From the NCBI GenBank assembly GCA_905479735.1, contig CAJQNS010000014.1:1-64000 (forward strand): 64,000 bases of DNA, read 5' to 3'. This DNA comes from an uncultured Desulfofustis sp. Its GTDB lineage: Bacteria; Desulfobacterota; Desulfobulbia; Desulfobulbales; Desulfocapsaceae. The position numbers were made by a program, and so were the translations under genes. Shown here piece by piece: positions 19,481-28,527 of this stretch (its first letter is position 1; every line of letters begins with the position of its first letter). The notes under the pieces are model-generated. The model was not told where the DNA came from and searched no databases. It saw nothing but the letters and a program-made list of their open reading frames with translations.

Positions 19481-20017
19481 ATGAAAAAGAAAATAATGAC
19501 AAGCACTTTGGTCGCCCTGGTAGCAATCGGTGCAGCAACCGTAACTTACGCCAACTGGGGACAGCGTGGCGGAGGCTACTGGAACAACAACAACCAGGCC
19601 CCGGGACCTCGTATGCAGATGCAGTACAACCAGGCACCCGGCCCCCGTATGCAGATGCAGTACAATCAGCTGGATCCTGCCGCCCAGGAAAAACTGGACA
19701 GCTTCTTTACCGACACCCAGGATATCCGTAAGGAAATGGCAGTGAAACGGGCAGAACAAATGGCCATGCTCAGAAGTGACAACCCCGACCCTGCAGTCGC
19801 CGGTAAACTGGCGGGCGAACTTTTCGATCTGCGCGCCACCATGCATCAGAAGGCTGAAGAAGCGGGCGTAACCGCCTACCTCGGACCGATGAACGGCCCC
19901 CGAGGTGGTAATTTCGGACCGGGCGGCCCCGGTATGAGAGGCGGCATCAACAAAGGCGGTCGCTACATGAACAACATGCAGGGCGGCCCCGGCGGACCGC
20001 GCGGCTCCTGGCAATAA
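19481..20017 (+). CDS. Spy/CpxP-like periplasmic protein
   Basis: 178 residues. A signal peptide occupies about residues 1-24 (MKKK, hydrophobic core, TYA-N). The mature part opens with an Asn/Gln/Gly-rich segment that includes a 12-residue unit (NQAPGPRMQMQY) repeated twice. A helical core follows (LDPAAQEKLDSFF to RATMHQKAEEAG), resembling the LTxxQ helices of Spy/CpxP/ZraP proteins, and then a Gly/Arg/Met-rich tail. Such proteins act as periplasmic chaperones or metal binders; the many Met residues could bind copper or silver, which is only a suggestion. A strong terminator follows. Confidence 0.7.
   Translation: MKKKIMTSTLVALVAIGAATVTYANWGQRGGGYWNNNNQAPGPRMQMQYNQAPGPRMQMQYNQLDPAAQEKLDSFFTDTQDIRKEMAVKRAEQMAMLRSDNPDPAVAGKLAGELFDLRATMHQKAEEAGVTAYLGPMNGPRGGNFGPGGPGMRGGINKGGRYMNNMQGGPGGPRGSWQ
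19592..19663 (+). repeat. Two tandem 36-bp units inside the Spy-like gene
   Basis: Two adjacent 36-bp units encoding NQAPGPRMQMQY twice. The second halves are identical at DNA level (CGTATGCAGATGCAGTAC), while the first halves differ at a few third positions. This is a recent in-frame duplication in the low-complexity N-terminal region. Confidence 0.8.
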
Positions 20018-20038
20018 ACTCTTCCCCCCTCCTCCCCG

Positions 20039-20078
20039 AACCCTGCCGGATGAAGTTTGCCGGCAGGGTTTTCTTTTT
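20039..20078 (+). terminator. Rho-independent terminator after the Spy-like gene
   Basis: Stem ACCCTGCCGG / CCGGCAGGGT with a nine-base loop, followed by TTTCTTTTT. Located about 22 bp after the stop codon at 20017. Confidence 0.88.
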
Positions 20079-20274
20079 CCGCCCCCCTCTTGCAGGCCGA
20101 TCATTACCCGAGAGACCTACAATAGCTCTGTTATTTGCAACGCTGACGGTCTATCTTTTACAAAGTTACCTGCCGTTCTGAAAAAGAGTGAGTTTTGCTC
20201 CAGATTCGTTAATAAGTGATAGGAATCCAACCTAACGCCGTGGTCGATCGTTTAAAGCCTGGTGGAGAATATTG

Positions 20275-21264
20275 ATGAATATCTTATTACCGCAACCTGT
20301 AGAGGTCCAAGCGGTTCAGAGACTGGAAGAAGCCGGACATAGGGTCGTCACCGCACCGGACCCCAGTCCCGAAAAGGTCCTGCCGCTGATGAAGGACGCT
20401 CAGGCGGTAATTCTCAGGACCGGGATTACCATGACCCGGGAAATTATCGCGGCAGCAGACGATCTTATGGTCATATCGCGCACCGGTGGTGGGTTCGATA
20501 ACGTAGACCTTGAAGCTGCCAGCGACAATGAGGTAATCGTCACCTCAAACCTAGGCGTCAACAGCATCAGTGTCTGTGAACATGTGCTGGCCATGATGCT
20601 TTCCCTGGCCAAACAGCTGCCGCGCCTCGACCATGCCGTGCGCAACGATAATTATTCGATCAGATACCAAAATCTTTCCCGCGATCTCAACGGTAAGACC
20701 ATGGGGCTGCTGGGATTTGGCCGGATCGGGTTTGAGGTGGCAACGGCCTGTAAGACTGTTTTCAAGATGACGGTGCTGGCCTGTGACCCCTACCTTCCTG
20801 ATGAGGTTAAGGCAGATTATGCAAAGCTGGTTACTTTTGTCGACAAAGAACGGTTGTGCAGAGATTCTGATGTGATATCGGTTCATGTACCCCTCACCGA
20901 ACAGACCCATCACGCACTCTCAACCGCTGAATTCGAGCAGATGAAATCGGAGGTCATCGTCATAAACACCTCACGGGGACCGGTAATCGATGAGGAGGCG
21001 CTGGTCTATGCCTTACAGCACAAGATCATTGGCGGCGCCGGTCTCGATGTACAGACCCGGGAACCACCGGAATCAGAAAGTCTGCTGCTGAAGCTCGACA
21101 ATGTGCTGCTGACCCCCCATTCCGCGGCTTTGACCAACGAATGCGTAATCAGAATGGCAACCGATGCCGCTGACAGAACCATTGAGGTACTCAGTGGCAA
21201 AAAACCGCTCAACGTGGCCAACCCCGAGGTGCTTGCCGGCAGCAGGTGGCAGCATCTTGTATAA
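20275..21264 (+). CDS. D-isomer-specific 2-hydroxyacid dehydrogenase
   Basis: NAD(P)-dependent oxidoreductase interconverting a 2-hydroxyacid and a 2-oxoacid, 329 residues from the ATG at 20275 (GGAG site 8 bp upstream; a TTG one codon earlier is also possible). The nucleotide-binding motif GFGRIG is at 147-152. The catalytic Arg lies in TSRGPVIDE and the catalytic His in TPHSAALT. It is most like the phosphoglycerate/hydroxypyruvate dehydrogenase group. First of a four-gene rightward set with an aldolase, an FGGY kinase and a HAD phosphatase, implying catabolism of a sugar acid or similar compound. Confidence 0.88.
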   Translation: MNILLPQPVEVQAVQRLEEAGHRVVTAPDPSPEKVLPLMKDAQAVILRTGITMTREIIAAADDLMVISRTGGGFDNVDLEAASDNEVIVTSNLGVNSISVCEHVLAMMLSLAKQLPRLDHAVRNDNYSIRYQNLSRDLNGKTMGLLGFGRIGFEVATACKTVFKMTVLACDPYLPDEVKADYAKLVTFVDKERLCRDSDVISVHVPLTEQTHHALSTAEFEQMKSEVIVINTSRGPVIDEEALVYALQHKIIGGAGLDVQTREPPESESLLLKLDNVLLTPHSAALTNECVIRMATDAADRTIEVLSGKKPLNVANPEVLAGSRWQHLV

Positions 21265-21307
21265 ATTTATGCAACAACCAACTATACATAACAACCCGGA
21301 GTAAATC

Positions 21308-22201
21308 ATGTCACCACTACTTACTGGGGTCTATGCACCGATTGGCACCCCTTTTGTAAACGAAGAAGTTGCTTACCATCAACTGGCAAGCAATGTGCAA
21401 AGATATGCTGCCTCCAAACTGTCCGGCTATCTGGCCATCGGCAGTAATGGTGAATGTGTCAGCCTTTCCGAGCAGGAAAAAGACAAGGTTCTGGAAACCA
21501 TTGTCGCCAACAAGGCGGCTCAGCAAAAAGTGCTGGCCGGCGCCAATGCTGAATCGACCAGACTGACCATCGAGCAGTGCAAGAAAGTTGCCGATCTCGG
21601 TGCCGATTATGCCTCGGTTCTAACCCCTTGCTATTTCAAGAAGAAACTGACTGATGAAGCGATGACCAGGTATTACCTGGAAGTAGCGGATGGCTCCCCG
21701 ATTCCAGTGGTCGGTTATAACGCTCCCGGCTTCACCGGTATGACCATCTCCACCACAACGCTCAAAGCCATCGCCACCCACCAGAACATCATCGGCGTCA
21801 AGGATACCTCGCCGGGTATGATCGGCAGCTATCTCAGAACGACCTGTGATCTTGATTTCGATGTCTTTTCCGGTACAGCAAACACCCTGTTTCCGGCGAT
21901 TATGATGGGAGCAACCGGCGGCATCGTATCTCTTGCCAACGTCTTTCCGGATGTCTGCGCCACCTTGTACGAACGCTGTCTGGCAGATGATCTGGGAGGT
22001 GCCCGGGAACTTCACCTGGTGCTCGGCAAGCTTAACTCCTCTGTTTCGGGCAGTTATGGGGTGGCCGGGGTGAAATATGCATCTGAAGTCGCTGGATTTC
22101 ATGGTGGAGATCCGCGCCTGCCGCTCCTCCCCCTGAGCGACTCGGACAAGGATTCTATCAGGCAGGCAATTGAAGCCACTGACCTCAGTTCCTATATGTA
22201 G
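21308..22201 (+). CDS. DapA-family class I aldolase (dihydrodipicolinate synthase-like)
   Basis: 297-residue TIM-barrel lyase of the DapA/NanA/KDG-aldolase superfamily. The Schiff-base lysine is K165 (IIGVKDTS), the general-base tyrosine Y137 (VVGYNAPG), and the 2-oxo-acid carboxylate motif is GSNGE at 45-49. The substrate within the superfamily cannot be decided; a catabolic 2-oxoacid aldolase such as a 4-hydroxy-2-oxoglutarate aldolase type fits the neighbours better than lysine synthesis. 43 bp behind the dehydrogenase. Confidence 0.85.
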   Translation: MSPLLTGVYAPIGTPFVNEEVAYHQLASNVQRYAASKLSGYLAIGSNGECVSLSEQEKDKVLETIVANKAAQQKVLAGANAESTRLTIEQCKKVADLGADYASVLTPCYFKKKLTDEAMTRYYLEVADGSPIPVVGYNAPGFTGMTISTTTLKAIATHQNIIGVKDTSPGMIGSYLRTTCDLDFDVFSGTANTLFPAIMMGATGGIVSLANVFPDVCATLYERCLADDLGGARELHLVLGKLNSSVSGSYGVAGVKYASEVAGFHGGDPRLPLLPLSDSDKDSIRQAIEATDLSSYM

Positions 22202-22239
22202 TCTGGATTACTACAAATCTAGATCAGCAAAGAAACGAC

Positions 22240-23568
22240 ATGGATGCCATTCTGGCGGTTGATATCGGAACCCAATCAGTGAAAGTGGGAATTATCGATG
22301 AGCAGCTCAACATCCTTGAACGACAGCAGGTCCCGCTCATCATCCAGGTCAGCAAAGGGCATCATGCCGAAATGGATGGTGAGGAAATCTGGACCGCTCT
22401 TGTCTCAGCTTGCAGTGGGCTTAACCAGCGGGACAGGGTACGAGCGCTGGTTTTTTCAACCCTGTGCCCGTCTCTGGTCCCACTCGACGGCTCCGGTAGC
22501 CCTCTGCATCCGGTCATTCTGCATCTTGACAGAAGAAGCGGCCACGAAGCCCAATGGGCCCTGGCAACCATCGGCCAAGATACCTTTCTCAACGTCTCGG
22601 GCAACTTACCCGTTCCTGGCGGCATAAGTCTCACCAGCCTGTTATGGCTTAAGAAGCATGCACCTGAGATTTACCGGAGAAAAGATGTCTGTTTTGGCCA
22701 TGTGGCAACCTTGATGCTACGGAGGCTCACCGGTAATTTCCTCATCGATCCCTCAAATGCATCTTTCACCGGCCTCTATGACACGGTGGGCTATTCCGAC
22801 TGGGACGAGCGAATCTATGGGCCGCTGGATATTGACCCCGAAAAGTTGCCGGCTGTTCAGAACTCCAACAGTATTGCCGGTGAACTTCTCGCCGGGGCGG
22901 CATCTGAGCTTGGTATTTCTTCAGGATTACCGGTAGTAACCGGCGCAAATGACACCACCTGTGCCTGCGTGGGTGCCGGGGTCACGGCCCAGGGCGATCT
23001 GTTAAACACATCGGGGACCGTTGATATTATGGTCCTTTGTCTGGAAAAGCCTCTGGTGTCGCAGCGACACCTGCTCAGAACTCATGCGTATCCTGGCAAA
23101 TGGCTGGCCATGAGAACCGTTGGGTCTGGGGGCGGATCTCTGGAGTGGTTCAGGCAGAATTTCTGTAGAGAACTCAAAAAAGAGGTGTTCTACTCCAGTT
23201 ATCTTAAGGAAGTCCTGGAAAATCGCCCATTTCTCAGGGCTTCCTTCCTCCCGTTTCTCTCTGGCAACAGGCACCAGGTAGGACAGGCCACCGCCTCATT
23301 TATCAATTTGACGCTCGACTCGACAAGGGAAGAGATGCTGCTCGCCTTGCTGGACGGTATCGTCAATTTTCAGTTCGAGGAGCTCGAGGTCTGGAAGGAT
23401 CAGGTATCTTTGAGCAAGACCATCAAACATGTGGGGGGCGGGGCAAAAAGCAGTTATACCGCCTTCAAACAGGACAAACTTAAGGGTTACACGCTTGAGA
23501 TGCTGGGCGAAACCACCCTGACCGGTGCTGCCAGGCTGGCCTTTGAAACCTTGGAAGAGTTCTGCTAA
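22240..23568 (+). CDS. FGGY-family carbohydrate kinase
   Basis: 442-residue ATP-dependent sugar or polyol kinase. The N-terminal ATPase loop VDIGTQSVKVGI lies at 7-18, the second phosphate loop GANDTTCACVGAG near 233-245 carries the catalytic-base Asp, and the adenosine motif VGGGAKSS lies near residue 398. It is shorter than typical glycerol or xylulose kinases (about 490-500). Together with the aldolase and dehydrogenase it suggests phosphorylation of a keto-sugar or sugar acid. The start at 22240 lies 38 bp after the aldolase and has only a weak ribosome site. Confidence 0.85.
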   Translation: MDAILAVDIGTQSVKVGIIDEQLNILERQQVPLIIQVSKGHHAEMDGEEIWTALVSACSGLNQRDRVRALVFSTLCPSLVPLDGSGSPLHPVILHLDRRSGHEAQWALATIGQDTFLNVSGNLPVPGGISLTSLLWLKKHAPEIYRRKDVCFGHVATLMLRRLTGNFLIDPSNASFTGLYDTVGYSDWDERIYGPLDIDPEKLPAVQNSNSIAGELLAGAASELGISSGLPVVTGANDTTCACVGAGVTAQGDLLNTSGTVDIMVLCLEKPLVSQRHLLRTHAYPGKWLAMRTVGSGGGSLEWFRQNFCRELKKEVFYSSYLKEVLENRPFLRASFLPFLSGNRHQVGQATASFINLTLDSTREEMLLALLDGIVNFQFEELEVWKDQVSLSKTIKHVGGGAKSSYTAFKQDKLKGYTLEMLGETTLTGAARLAFETLEEFC

Positions 23569-23624
23569 CCTAATTGAAGCGATCAAATCATAAGAACACT
23601 TAAATAGAATAAGAGGAGTTATTC

Positions 23625-24383
23625 ATGAACCTTCCAGAGGCGCTTTTTTTCGATATGGATGGAGTTATCATCGACACTGAAAAAGACGGGCACCGCGTTG
23701 CTTTTAACGCCGCCTTCGAGGAGTTTGGATTTCCCGTTCGCTGGGAGGTGGAATATTATGGTGAGTTGCTCAAAATTTCAGGAGGAAAGGAACGGATGAG
23801 ACATCACCTCCAGACCAGTGGCTTTGGAAAAGATGTGGATCCATCGACAGTGGATGATTTGATTATAAAGCTGCACAAGCGTAAGACAGAAATTTTTGTT
23901 GAACTTATCGAAAACGGCAACCTGCAGCTCAGACCGGGAATTCATCGGCTCATGAAAGAGGCCAACGACTCAAATGTTCCGATCTGCATCTGCACCACCG
24001 CAACCCAAAAAGCGGCCGTGGCCGTGGCCTCCCATTCGCTGCCGGATATCAGATTCAGCCATATACTGGCCGGTGATATCGTGGCCAGGAAAAAACCGGC
24101 TCCAGACATCTACCTGCTGGCTCTCGAAAAGACCGGAAAAGATCCCTCCAAATGCATCGTTGTTGAAGACTCAAGAAACGGTATGCTGGCAGGAGATTCG
24201 GCGGGCGTCGGTGTTCTTGTCACCACCAGCCTCTATACCAAAGACGAAGAATTCGACAAGGCCAGACTGGTGGTCAACTGCCTGGGTGATGAGCTTGGGG
24301 AGCGGGGAACGATCATCTCCGATGCAAGTATAGAGGGCTATGAAGGTGTCCTGACCCTGGAGATGCTTGGCACCCTGATCTGA
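23625..24383 (+). CDS. HAD superfamily hydrolase (CbbY/beta-phosphoglucomutase-like)
   Basis: 252 residues. HAD motif I is FFDMDGVIID with nucleophile D10 and acid D12, motif II is CTTA near residue 125, the conserved Lys follows in RKKPAPDIY, and motif IV is VVEDSRNGM. A helical cap domain lies between motifs I and II. Such enzymes dephosphorylate small phosphosugars or isomerise them. It closes the four-gene set; AGAGGAG precedes the start. Confidence 0.87.
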   Translation: MNLPEALFFDMDGVIIDTEKDGHRVAFNAAFEEFGFPVRWEVEYYGELLKISGGKERMRHHLQTSGFGKDVDPSTVDDLIIKLHKRKTEIFVELIENGNLQLRPGIHRLMKEANDSNVPICICTTATQKAAVAVASHSLPDIRFSHILAGDIVARKKPAPDIYLLALEKTGKDPSKCIVVEDSRNGMLAGDSAGVGVLVTTSLYTKDEEFDKARLVVNCLGDELGERGTIISDASIEGYEGVLTLEMLGTLI

Positions 24384-24568
24384 TACCTCGCCGATAACCG
24401 GAGCTCGCTCGATTGCTGTTGTTGCAAAAGAGAAAATCGTTGATGTCTGAACTCCCGATTTAGCCGGTCCAGCAGGGTGTTGATGGCTTTTATCCTCTAT
24501 CATTTACTGGGGAAATCGACTAAATAAACGACAACAATCTTAAGCCCCTCAACCGATCTCATTTCACC

Positions 24569-24982
24569 ATGGATACCAAAACAGCCCGCCAAGTATTTGC
24601 CCGAGACCGCTACGCCGAGCTTTCCGGCATCGAAATAGTAGAGGCCTCGCCAGGTTACTGCAAGGCGCGTATGCAGATCGAGGATAAACATCTGAATTCG
24701 GTGGATGTAGTTCATGGCGGGGCCCTGTTCACCCTTGCAGACCTGGCCTTTGCGGTGGCCTCGAACAGCCACGGGCAGGTGGCCCTGGCGATTAATGCCC
24801 ACATCACCTTTCTGCGGGCTGTATCGGCAGGTGTTCTCTGGGCCGTTGCCACAGAGGTCGAAAAGCCCAAAAAGCTTGGTGTTTATGAGGTTGTGGTCAG
24901 CGATGAGGAGGGCCGGATAATCGCCACCTTCAACGGAATGGTGTACCGCAAGAACCAGAAGATCAATGGGTTGGACGGATAA
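24569..24982 (+). CDS. PaaI-type hotdog-fold thioesterase
   Basis: 137 residues with the PaaI/COG2050 motif VVHGGALFTLADLAFAVA near residues 48-65, containing the HGG turn and the acidic catalytic residue. It hydrolyses acyl- or aryl-CoA thioesters, releasing CoA, usually as a tetramer in the cytoplasm. There is no strong ribosome site, and a ~185-bp gap separates it from the HAD gene, so it may be independently transcribed. Confidence 0.82.
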   Translation: MDTKTARQVFARDRYAELSGIEIVEASPGYCKARMQIEDKHLNSVDVVHGGALFTLADLAFAVASNSHGQVALAINAHITFLRAVSAGVLWAVATEVEKPKKLGVYEVVVSDEEGRIIATFNGMVYRKNQKINGLDG

Positions 24983-25199
24983 TGCCCGGGGCCTCCTGCG
25001 CCTCTCTGTTGACCAACTCCAATTCATTTTCGCTGCAGTTTCCTCTCTGTCGGGCAATTTTCCCCTGTCAATCTCTTGCTTTTTGATCTATATCAAGGGA
25101 CGAGTCTGGATAATCCTGTTTAATGAACGCATAGAGACGGGTCTATCACCAGGGTGACCCGGTATCGAAGAACATGGCACAGACCTAACAGGAGACCGT

Positions 25200-25520
25200 A
25201 TGAATGTTTTAAAACTGAATGAAACCAATGAGTTCAACGCAGGTCAGATGAAGCGATTCTTCCTGGTCGAGGACTCTCCCTTTTTCAAAATCATTAACTT
25301 CAATCTTGACGCAGGAGTTACTTTTCCTGTTCACTCCCATGACCTTGACGGAGAGCTGTCAATTCTGGTACTGGAAGGGGAAGGTTTTTTCCTCGGAGAG
25401 GACAATATGGAAATTCAGGCCCGAGAAGGCGACATCCTCCGCTCCCAGATCAGGGAACCACACGGTGTCAGGGCCGCTTCAAAAATGAGAATTCTGGTGA
25501 CCATTGCGCCACCGATTTAA
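25200..25520 (+). CDS. Small cupin-domain protein
   Basis: 106 residues forming a single cupin barrel. The first motif FPVHSHDLDGELSILVLEGEG (about 41-61) supplies the usual His-His-Glu metal ligands, and the second motif is visible as REPHGVRA. Could be a metal-dependent isomerase, oxygenase or binding protein; the function is open. AGGAGACC ribosome site upstream; followed 50 bp later by a ferredoxin gene. Confidence 0.72.
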   Translation: MNVLKLNETNEFNAGQMKRFFLVEDSPFFKIINFNLDAGVTFPVHSHDLDGELSILVLEGEGFFLGEDNMEIQAREGDILRSQIREPHGVRAASKMRILVTIAPPI

Positions 25521-25570
25521 CGGGTCATTTGTCAGACGGCCCAACTTAACAATCACAACAGGAGGTTATT

Positions 25571-25762
25571 ATGGCTGGACAAGTAGTTATTGACGAAGAA
25601 GAATGCATCGGTTGCGAATCATGTGTAGAACTATGTCCATCGGTGTTTGCCTGGGACGAAGATAGTGAAAAGGCTCTCGTAATCGATGGGGCAGATGCAA
25701 ATGCTGACTGCCTCGAAGAGGCAATCGCTTCCTGCCCTTCCGAATGTATTGAAGTAGAGTAA
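25571..25762 (+). CDS. Ferredoxin, one [4Fe-4S] cluster
   Basis: 63-residue acidic ferredoxin. Cluster ligands C12, C15 and C18 (CIGCESC) with the fourth in ASCPSEC near the C-terminus. The companion cysteines C22 and C47 resemble the extra pair of Desulfovibrio one-cluster ferredoxins. Low-potential electron carrier. A strong AGGAGG site precedes the ATG. Confidence 0.92.
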   Translation: MAGQVVIDEEECIGCESCVELCPSVFAWDEDSEKALVIDGADANADCLEEAIASCPSECIEVE

Positions 25763-25787
25763 GATAGCAGCCCCAAGTAATCGTCTG

Positions 25788-27200
25788 CTATACGGAGCTA
25801 TCATCCGACTGCAGCACCGAGCCTCTGAACCAGGAGAAATAGATGCCGGTGGCGCACAACACGGCTGATATTCCGAAGACGATTCGGGTACTGCGCAGGA
25901 AAAGATCGTATTTGTCGGGCGTGATCACCTCGCGCCCGACAATCAGTGCAAGCACCACCGTGGCAATCGCCATACTCCCCATTTGCCCCAGCAGCCGCAT
26001 GGTTGAAACCGTTCCCGAGGCAAGCCCATAGTATCTGGGTTCCACTGTCCCCATAATAGCGATCATGTTGGGTGAGCTGAAAAGGGCAAACCCGGTTCCC
26101 ATGAAAAATAGATTGGCAACGATCAGATAGATACTGGTCCCCTGGTCTATCTGAGCAAAGACAAGGACGCCGATCACCGTAAAAATCATACCCGTGGTCG
26201 CCAGCAGGCGGGGTTCGATGCGATCGGCCAGTTTTCCTGTTATCGGGGATAAAATCGCCATCATGACCGGCTGCACCATCAACACCGTTCCCGCGGTCTG
26301 GGGTTCCAGTCCCTTGATATACTGCAGATAAAGGCTCATCAAGAAAGTCACCGAGAAGGTGGTGGAATAGTTGAGCAGTGCCGCCATACTTGAATAAGTA
26401 AATGGTTTGTTGACGGTGAAAAGAGTGACATCAAAAACGGGATAGCGGGCTCTTAATTGGTAGCGAAAAAATATGACGATTAAAACAGCACCAGTGAGCA
26501 ATAGAGATATTCCCAGCATCTCAGGCAGTCTTGTTGCCCCGTATACCAGAGCCAGTATTGAACAGGCGTAAAGCAGGCAGCCGCCGATATCGAGCTTCTG
26601 GTCTGGTTCCCCCCGCCATTCCCCCTTGAGAAAGTGAAAGGTGATATAAAGAGAAAACAGTCCGAAGGGCAGCATAAGCAAGAAAATCGAGCGCCAGCCC
26701 AGATGATGGGTCAGCAAGCCACCCAGAAACGGTCCGGTTGAAAGACCGACGTACACAGCAGATGCGTAGAGACCAATGGCCCTGCCGCGCCTGTTTGGAG
26801 GAAAAATTGAAGTGATAATGGCCATACCGGTGGTAACGAACATCGACGCCCCTAAACCTTGAAAGACGCGAAACCCTATGAGCATTGCTGGAGAATGGAC
26901 AAATGCCGTGAGAAACGAACCGACAGTGTAAACAGCCAAGCCCATGGCAAACACCTTCTTCCGGCCGTGGATATCGGCAATCTTTCCAGCTGGCACTAAC
27001 CCGACTGCAACGGCGAGCAAATAAGCCGTGGCAATCCAGCTCAGCTGCACCGCATCCATCTGGAGTTCAGCCTGGATTTTCGGCAGTGCGACATTGACCG
27101 AAGACATCATGAACGGCCCCATAAACGAAGTCAGGGTCGCCACGATCAAGGCCGATCTTTCCAGCGCTCTGTTCTCTTCCTGTGTAGTAGTCGGTTTCAT
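25788..27200 (-). CDS. MFS drug/solute exporter, DHA2 (14-helix) type
   Basis: 470 residues with about 14 hydrophobic helices. The MFS motif A between helices 2 and 3 reads GKIADIHGRKKVF, and the antiporter motif C region reads GLSTGPFLGG. This places it with EmrB/QacA-like proton antiporters for organic compounds. It converges with the ferredoxin gene (25 bp apart). The first ATG of the frame at 27200 is used; no regulator is adjacent. Confidence 0.87.
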   Translation of the reverse strand: MKPTTTQEENRALERSALIVATLTSFMGPFMMSSVNVALPKIQAELQMDAVQLSWIATAYLLAVAVGLVPAGKIADIHGRKKVFAMGLAVYTVGSFLTAFVHSPAMLIGFRVFQGLGASMFVTTGMAIITSIFPPNRRGRAIGLYASAVYVGLSTGPFLGGLLTHHLGWRSIFLLMLPFGLFSLYITFHFLKGEWRGEPDQKLDIGGCLLYACSILALVYGATRLPEMLGISLLLTGAVLIVIFFRYQLRARYPVFDVTLFTVNKPFTYSSMAALLNYSTTFSVTFLMSLYLQYIKGLEPQTAGTVLMVQPVMMAILSPITGKLADRIEPRLLATTGMIFTVIGVLVFAQIDQGTSIYLIVANLFFMGTGFALFSSPNMIAIMGTVEPRYYGLASGTVSTMRLLGQMGSMAIATVVLALIVGREVITPDKYDLFLRSTRIVFGISAVLCATGIYFSWFRGSVLQSDDSSV

Positions 27201-27593
27201 CTCATCAACTGGAAGTACTGCTCATTGAGGGCCAGCTCCTGCATCACCCGCCCCTCTCTTCTTGTAATCCATTAAACCAGCGCTAAACCGGGGGTTCAAG
27301 AAAAATATCCGCAGTTGAAAACAACATCACTTAACGTATATCGCTGGTTGGGAGTAGTCCGTCCACGACCATTTCCACATAACAGGCGGCCCCGACCATG
27401 GAACTCACCGTTAAAGACCAGGCCGCTCTCCTGTCAATGAATAGTAATTTGTATCCAGCAAGGGGAATTTATTGATAGTTTATGGTATCTGTTTCTCAGA
27501 GTAGTGAATCTGCCTACAAAGTGAAATCAGATTTATACCAGAAAACCAGTCTGAACATTGGACGAAGGCAATAGGCGGCCTGGGGTTTCTCAA
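27201..27593. other. Intergenic region between divergent exporter genes
   Basis: About 390 bases between the leftward MFS gene and the rightward EamA gene. It contains a short open frame that looks like the start of a helix-turn-helix gene (27398-27475, listed separately). No promoter could be pinned down. Confidence 0.35.
27398..27475 (+). pseudogene. Possible remnant of an excisionase-type helix-turn-helix gene
   Basis: A 25-codon open frame beginning MELTVKDQAALLS. This resembles the first residues of MerR/excisionase-like DNA-binding domains (typically M-x-L-T-V-K-D/E-x-A-x-L-L). The frame stops soon after, with no helix 2 or downstream domain. The similarity is only about 12 residues, so chance cannot be excluded. 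Confidence 0.2.
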
Positions 27594-28460
27594 ATGGTCT
27601 CTGTTTTTCTCTACGCGACAGTGGTGCTCATATGGGGCTCAACGTGGCTCGCGGTCAAATATCAGATTGGCCCGGTGTCACCAGAGGTATCCGTTGCCTA
27701 TCGCATGGGCAGTGCTGCACTGATGCTCTTTTTCTTAGGGTTCATCAGACAACTCCCGTTTAAATATGGACTGCATGTCCATTTTATGATGATGCTCCAG
27801 GGGGCGTTGCTCTTTTCACTTAACTTTTTCCTCTTCTACCTTGCTGCCGAATCACTGATCACGGGACTCATCGCAGTGATTTTCTCCACAGCCTCGGCTC
27901 TGACTATTGTGTTGAGTTGTCTGTTTGCCAGGCGTCTGCCCTCGATTCAACTGGCCTTGGGAGCAATGCTTGGCATCCTGGGCGTCGGTTTTATTTTTAG
28001 CGGTGAGATATTCGCCTCAAAAACCACCGTCGGACCCGGACTCCTTTACTCGATCGGTGGTACACTCTGCTTCTCCCTGGGAACAATAGTTTCTGCCAAA
28101 ATTAAAAATCCAGGTCAATCGACGCTGGTCAACATAGCTTGGGCGATGTCTTATGGAACTGGGTTGCTGTGCATTTTGGCACTGGTTCGGGGAAATGTTT
28201 TCAATTTCGATTTCTCCAAGGCCTATATCATATCCCTGGCGTATCTTTCAGTTTTGGGCTCAGTAATCGCCTTTACTGCTTATTTTGCCTTGCTCAAGCG
28301 TATAAGAGCTGAGCAGGCCGCCTATGCTACAGTTCTTTTCCCGGTGGTGGCCTTAACACTTTCGACCCTATTTGAAAATTACCAGTGGACAGCAGCAGCA
28401 GGTTTCGGAGTAGTTATCACTTTGCTCGGTAATTTTCTAATCAACTGGAGATCGACCTGA
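27594..28460 (+). CDS. DMT superfamily (EamA) transporter
   Basis: 288 residues from the ATG at 27594; a frame extension to a TTG at 27558 adds 12 polar residues that do not look native. About ten membrane helices in two EamA repeats: the first begins at VVLIWGSTWLAVKYQ, and the second ends with EQAAYATVLFPVVALTLSTLFE. Probable exporter of a small metabolite. It is followed after 67 bp by a DUF1932 dehydrogenase. Confidence 0.84.
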   Translation: MVSVFLYATVVLIWGSTWLAVKYQIGPVSPEVSVAYRMGSAALMLFFLGFIRQLPFKYGLHVHFMMMLQGALLFSLNFFLFYLAAESLITGLIAVIFSTASALTIVLSCLFARRLPSIQLALGAMLGILGVGFIFSGEIFASKTTVGPGLLYSIGGTLCFSLGTIVSAKIKNPGQSTLVNIAWAMSYGTGLLCILALVRGNVFNFDFSKAYIISLAYLSVLGSVIAFTAYFALLKRIRAEQAAYATVLFPVVALTLSTLFENYQWTAAAGFGVVITLLGNFLINWRST

Positions 28461-28527
28461 ACATACTCTCAGCAATGAATTACAATTCGAAACAACCCGG
28501 TAGTTGAGCAGTTAAGAGGAGAAGGAC

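Noticed and set aside
19427-20104. 225-codon minus-strand frame over the Spy-like gene
   Set aside because: Low-complexity antisense of the repeat-rich gene; the plus gene has a signal peptide, ribosome site and terminator.
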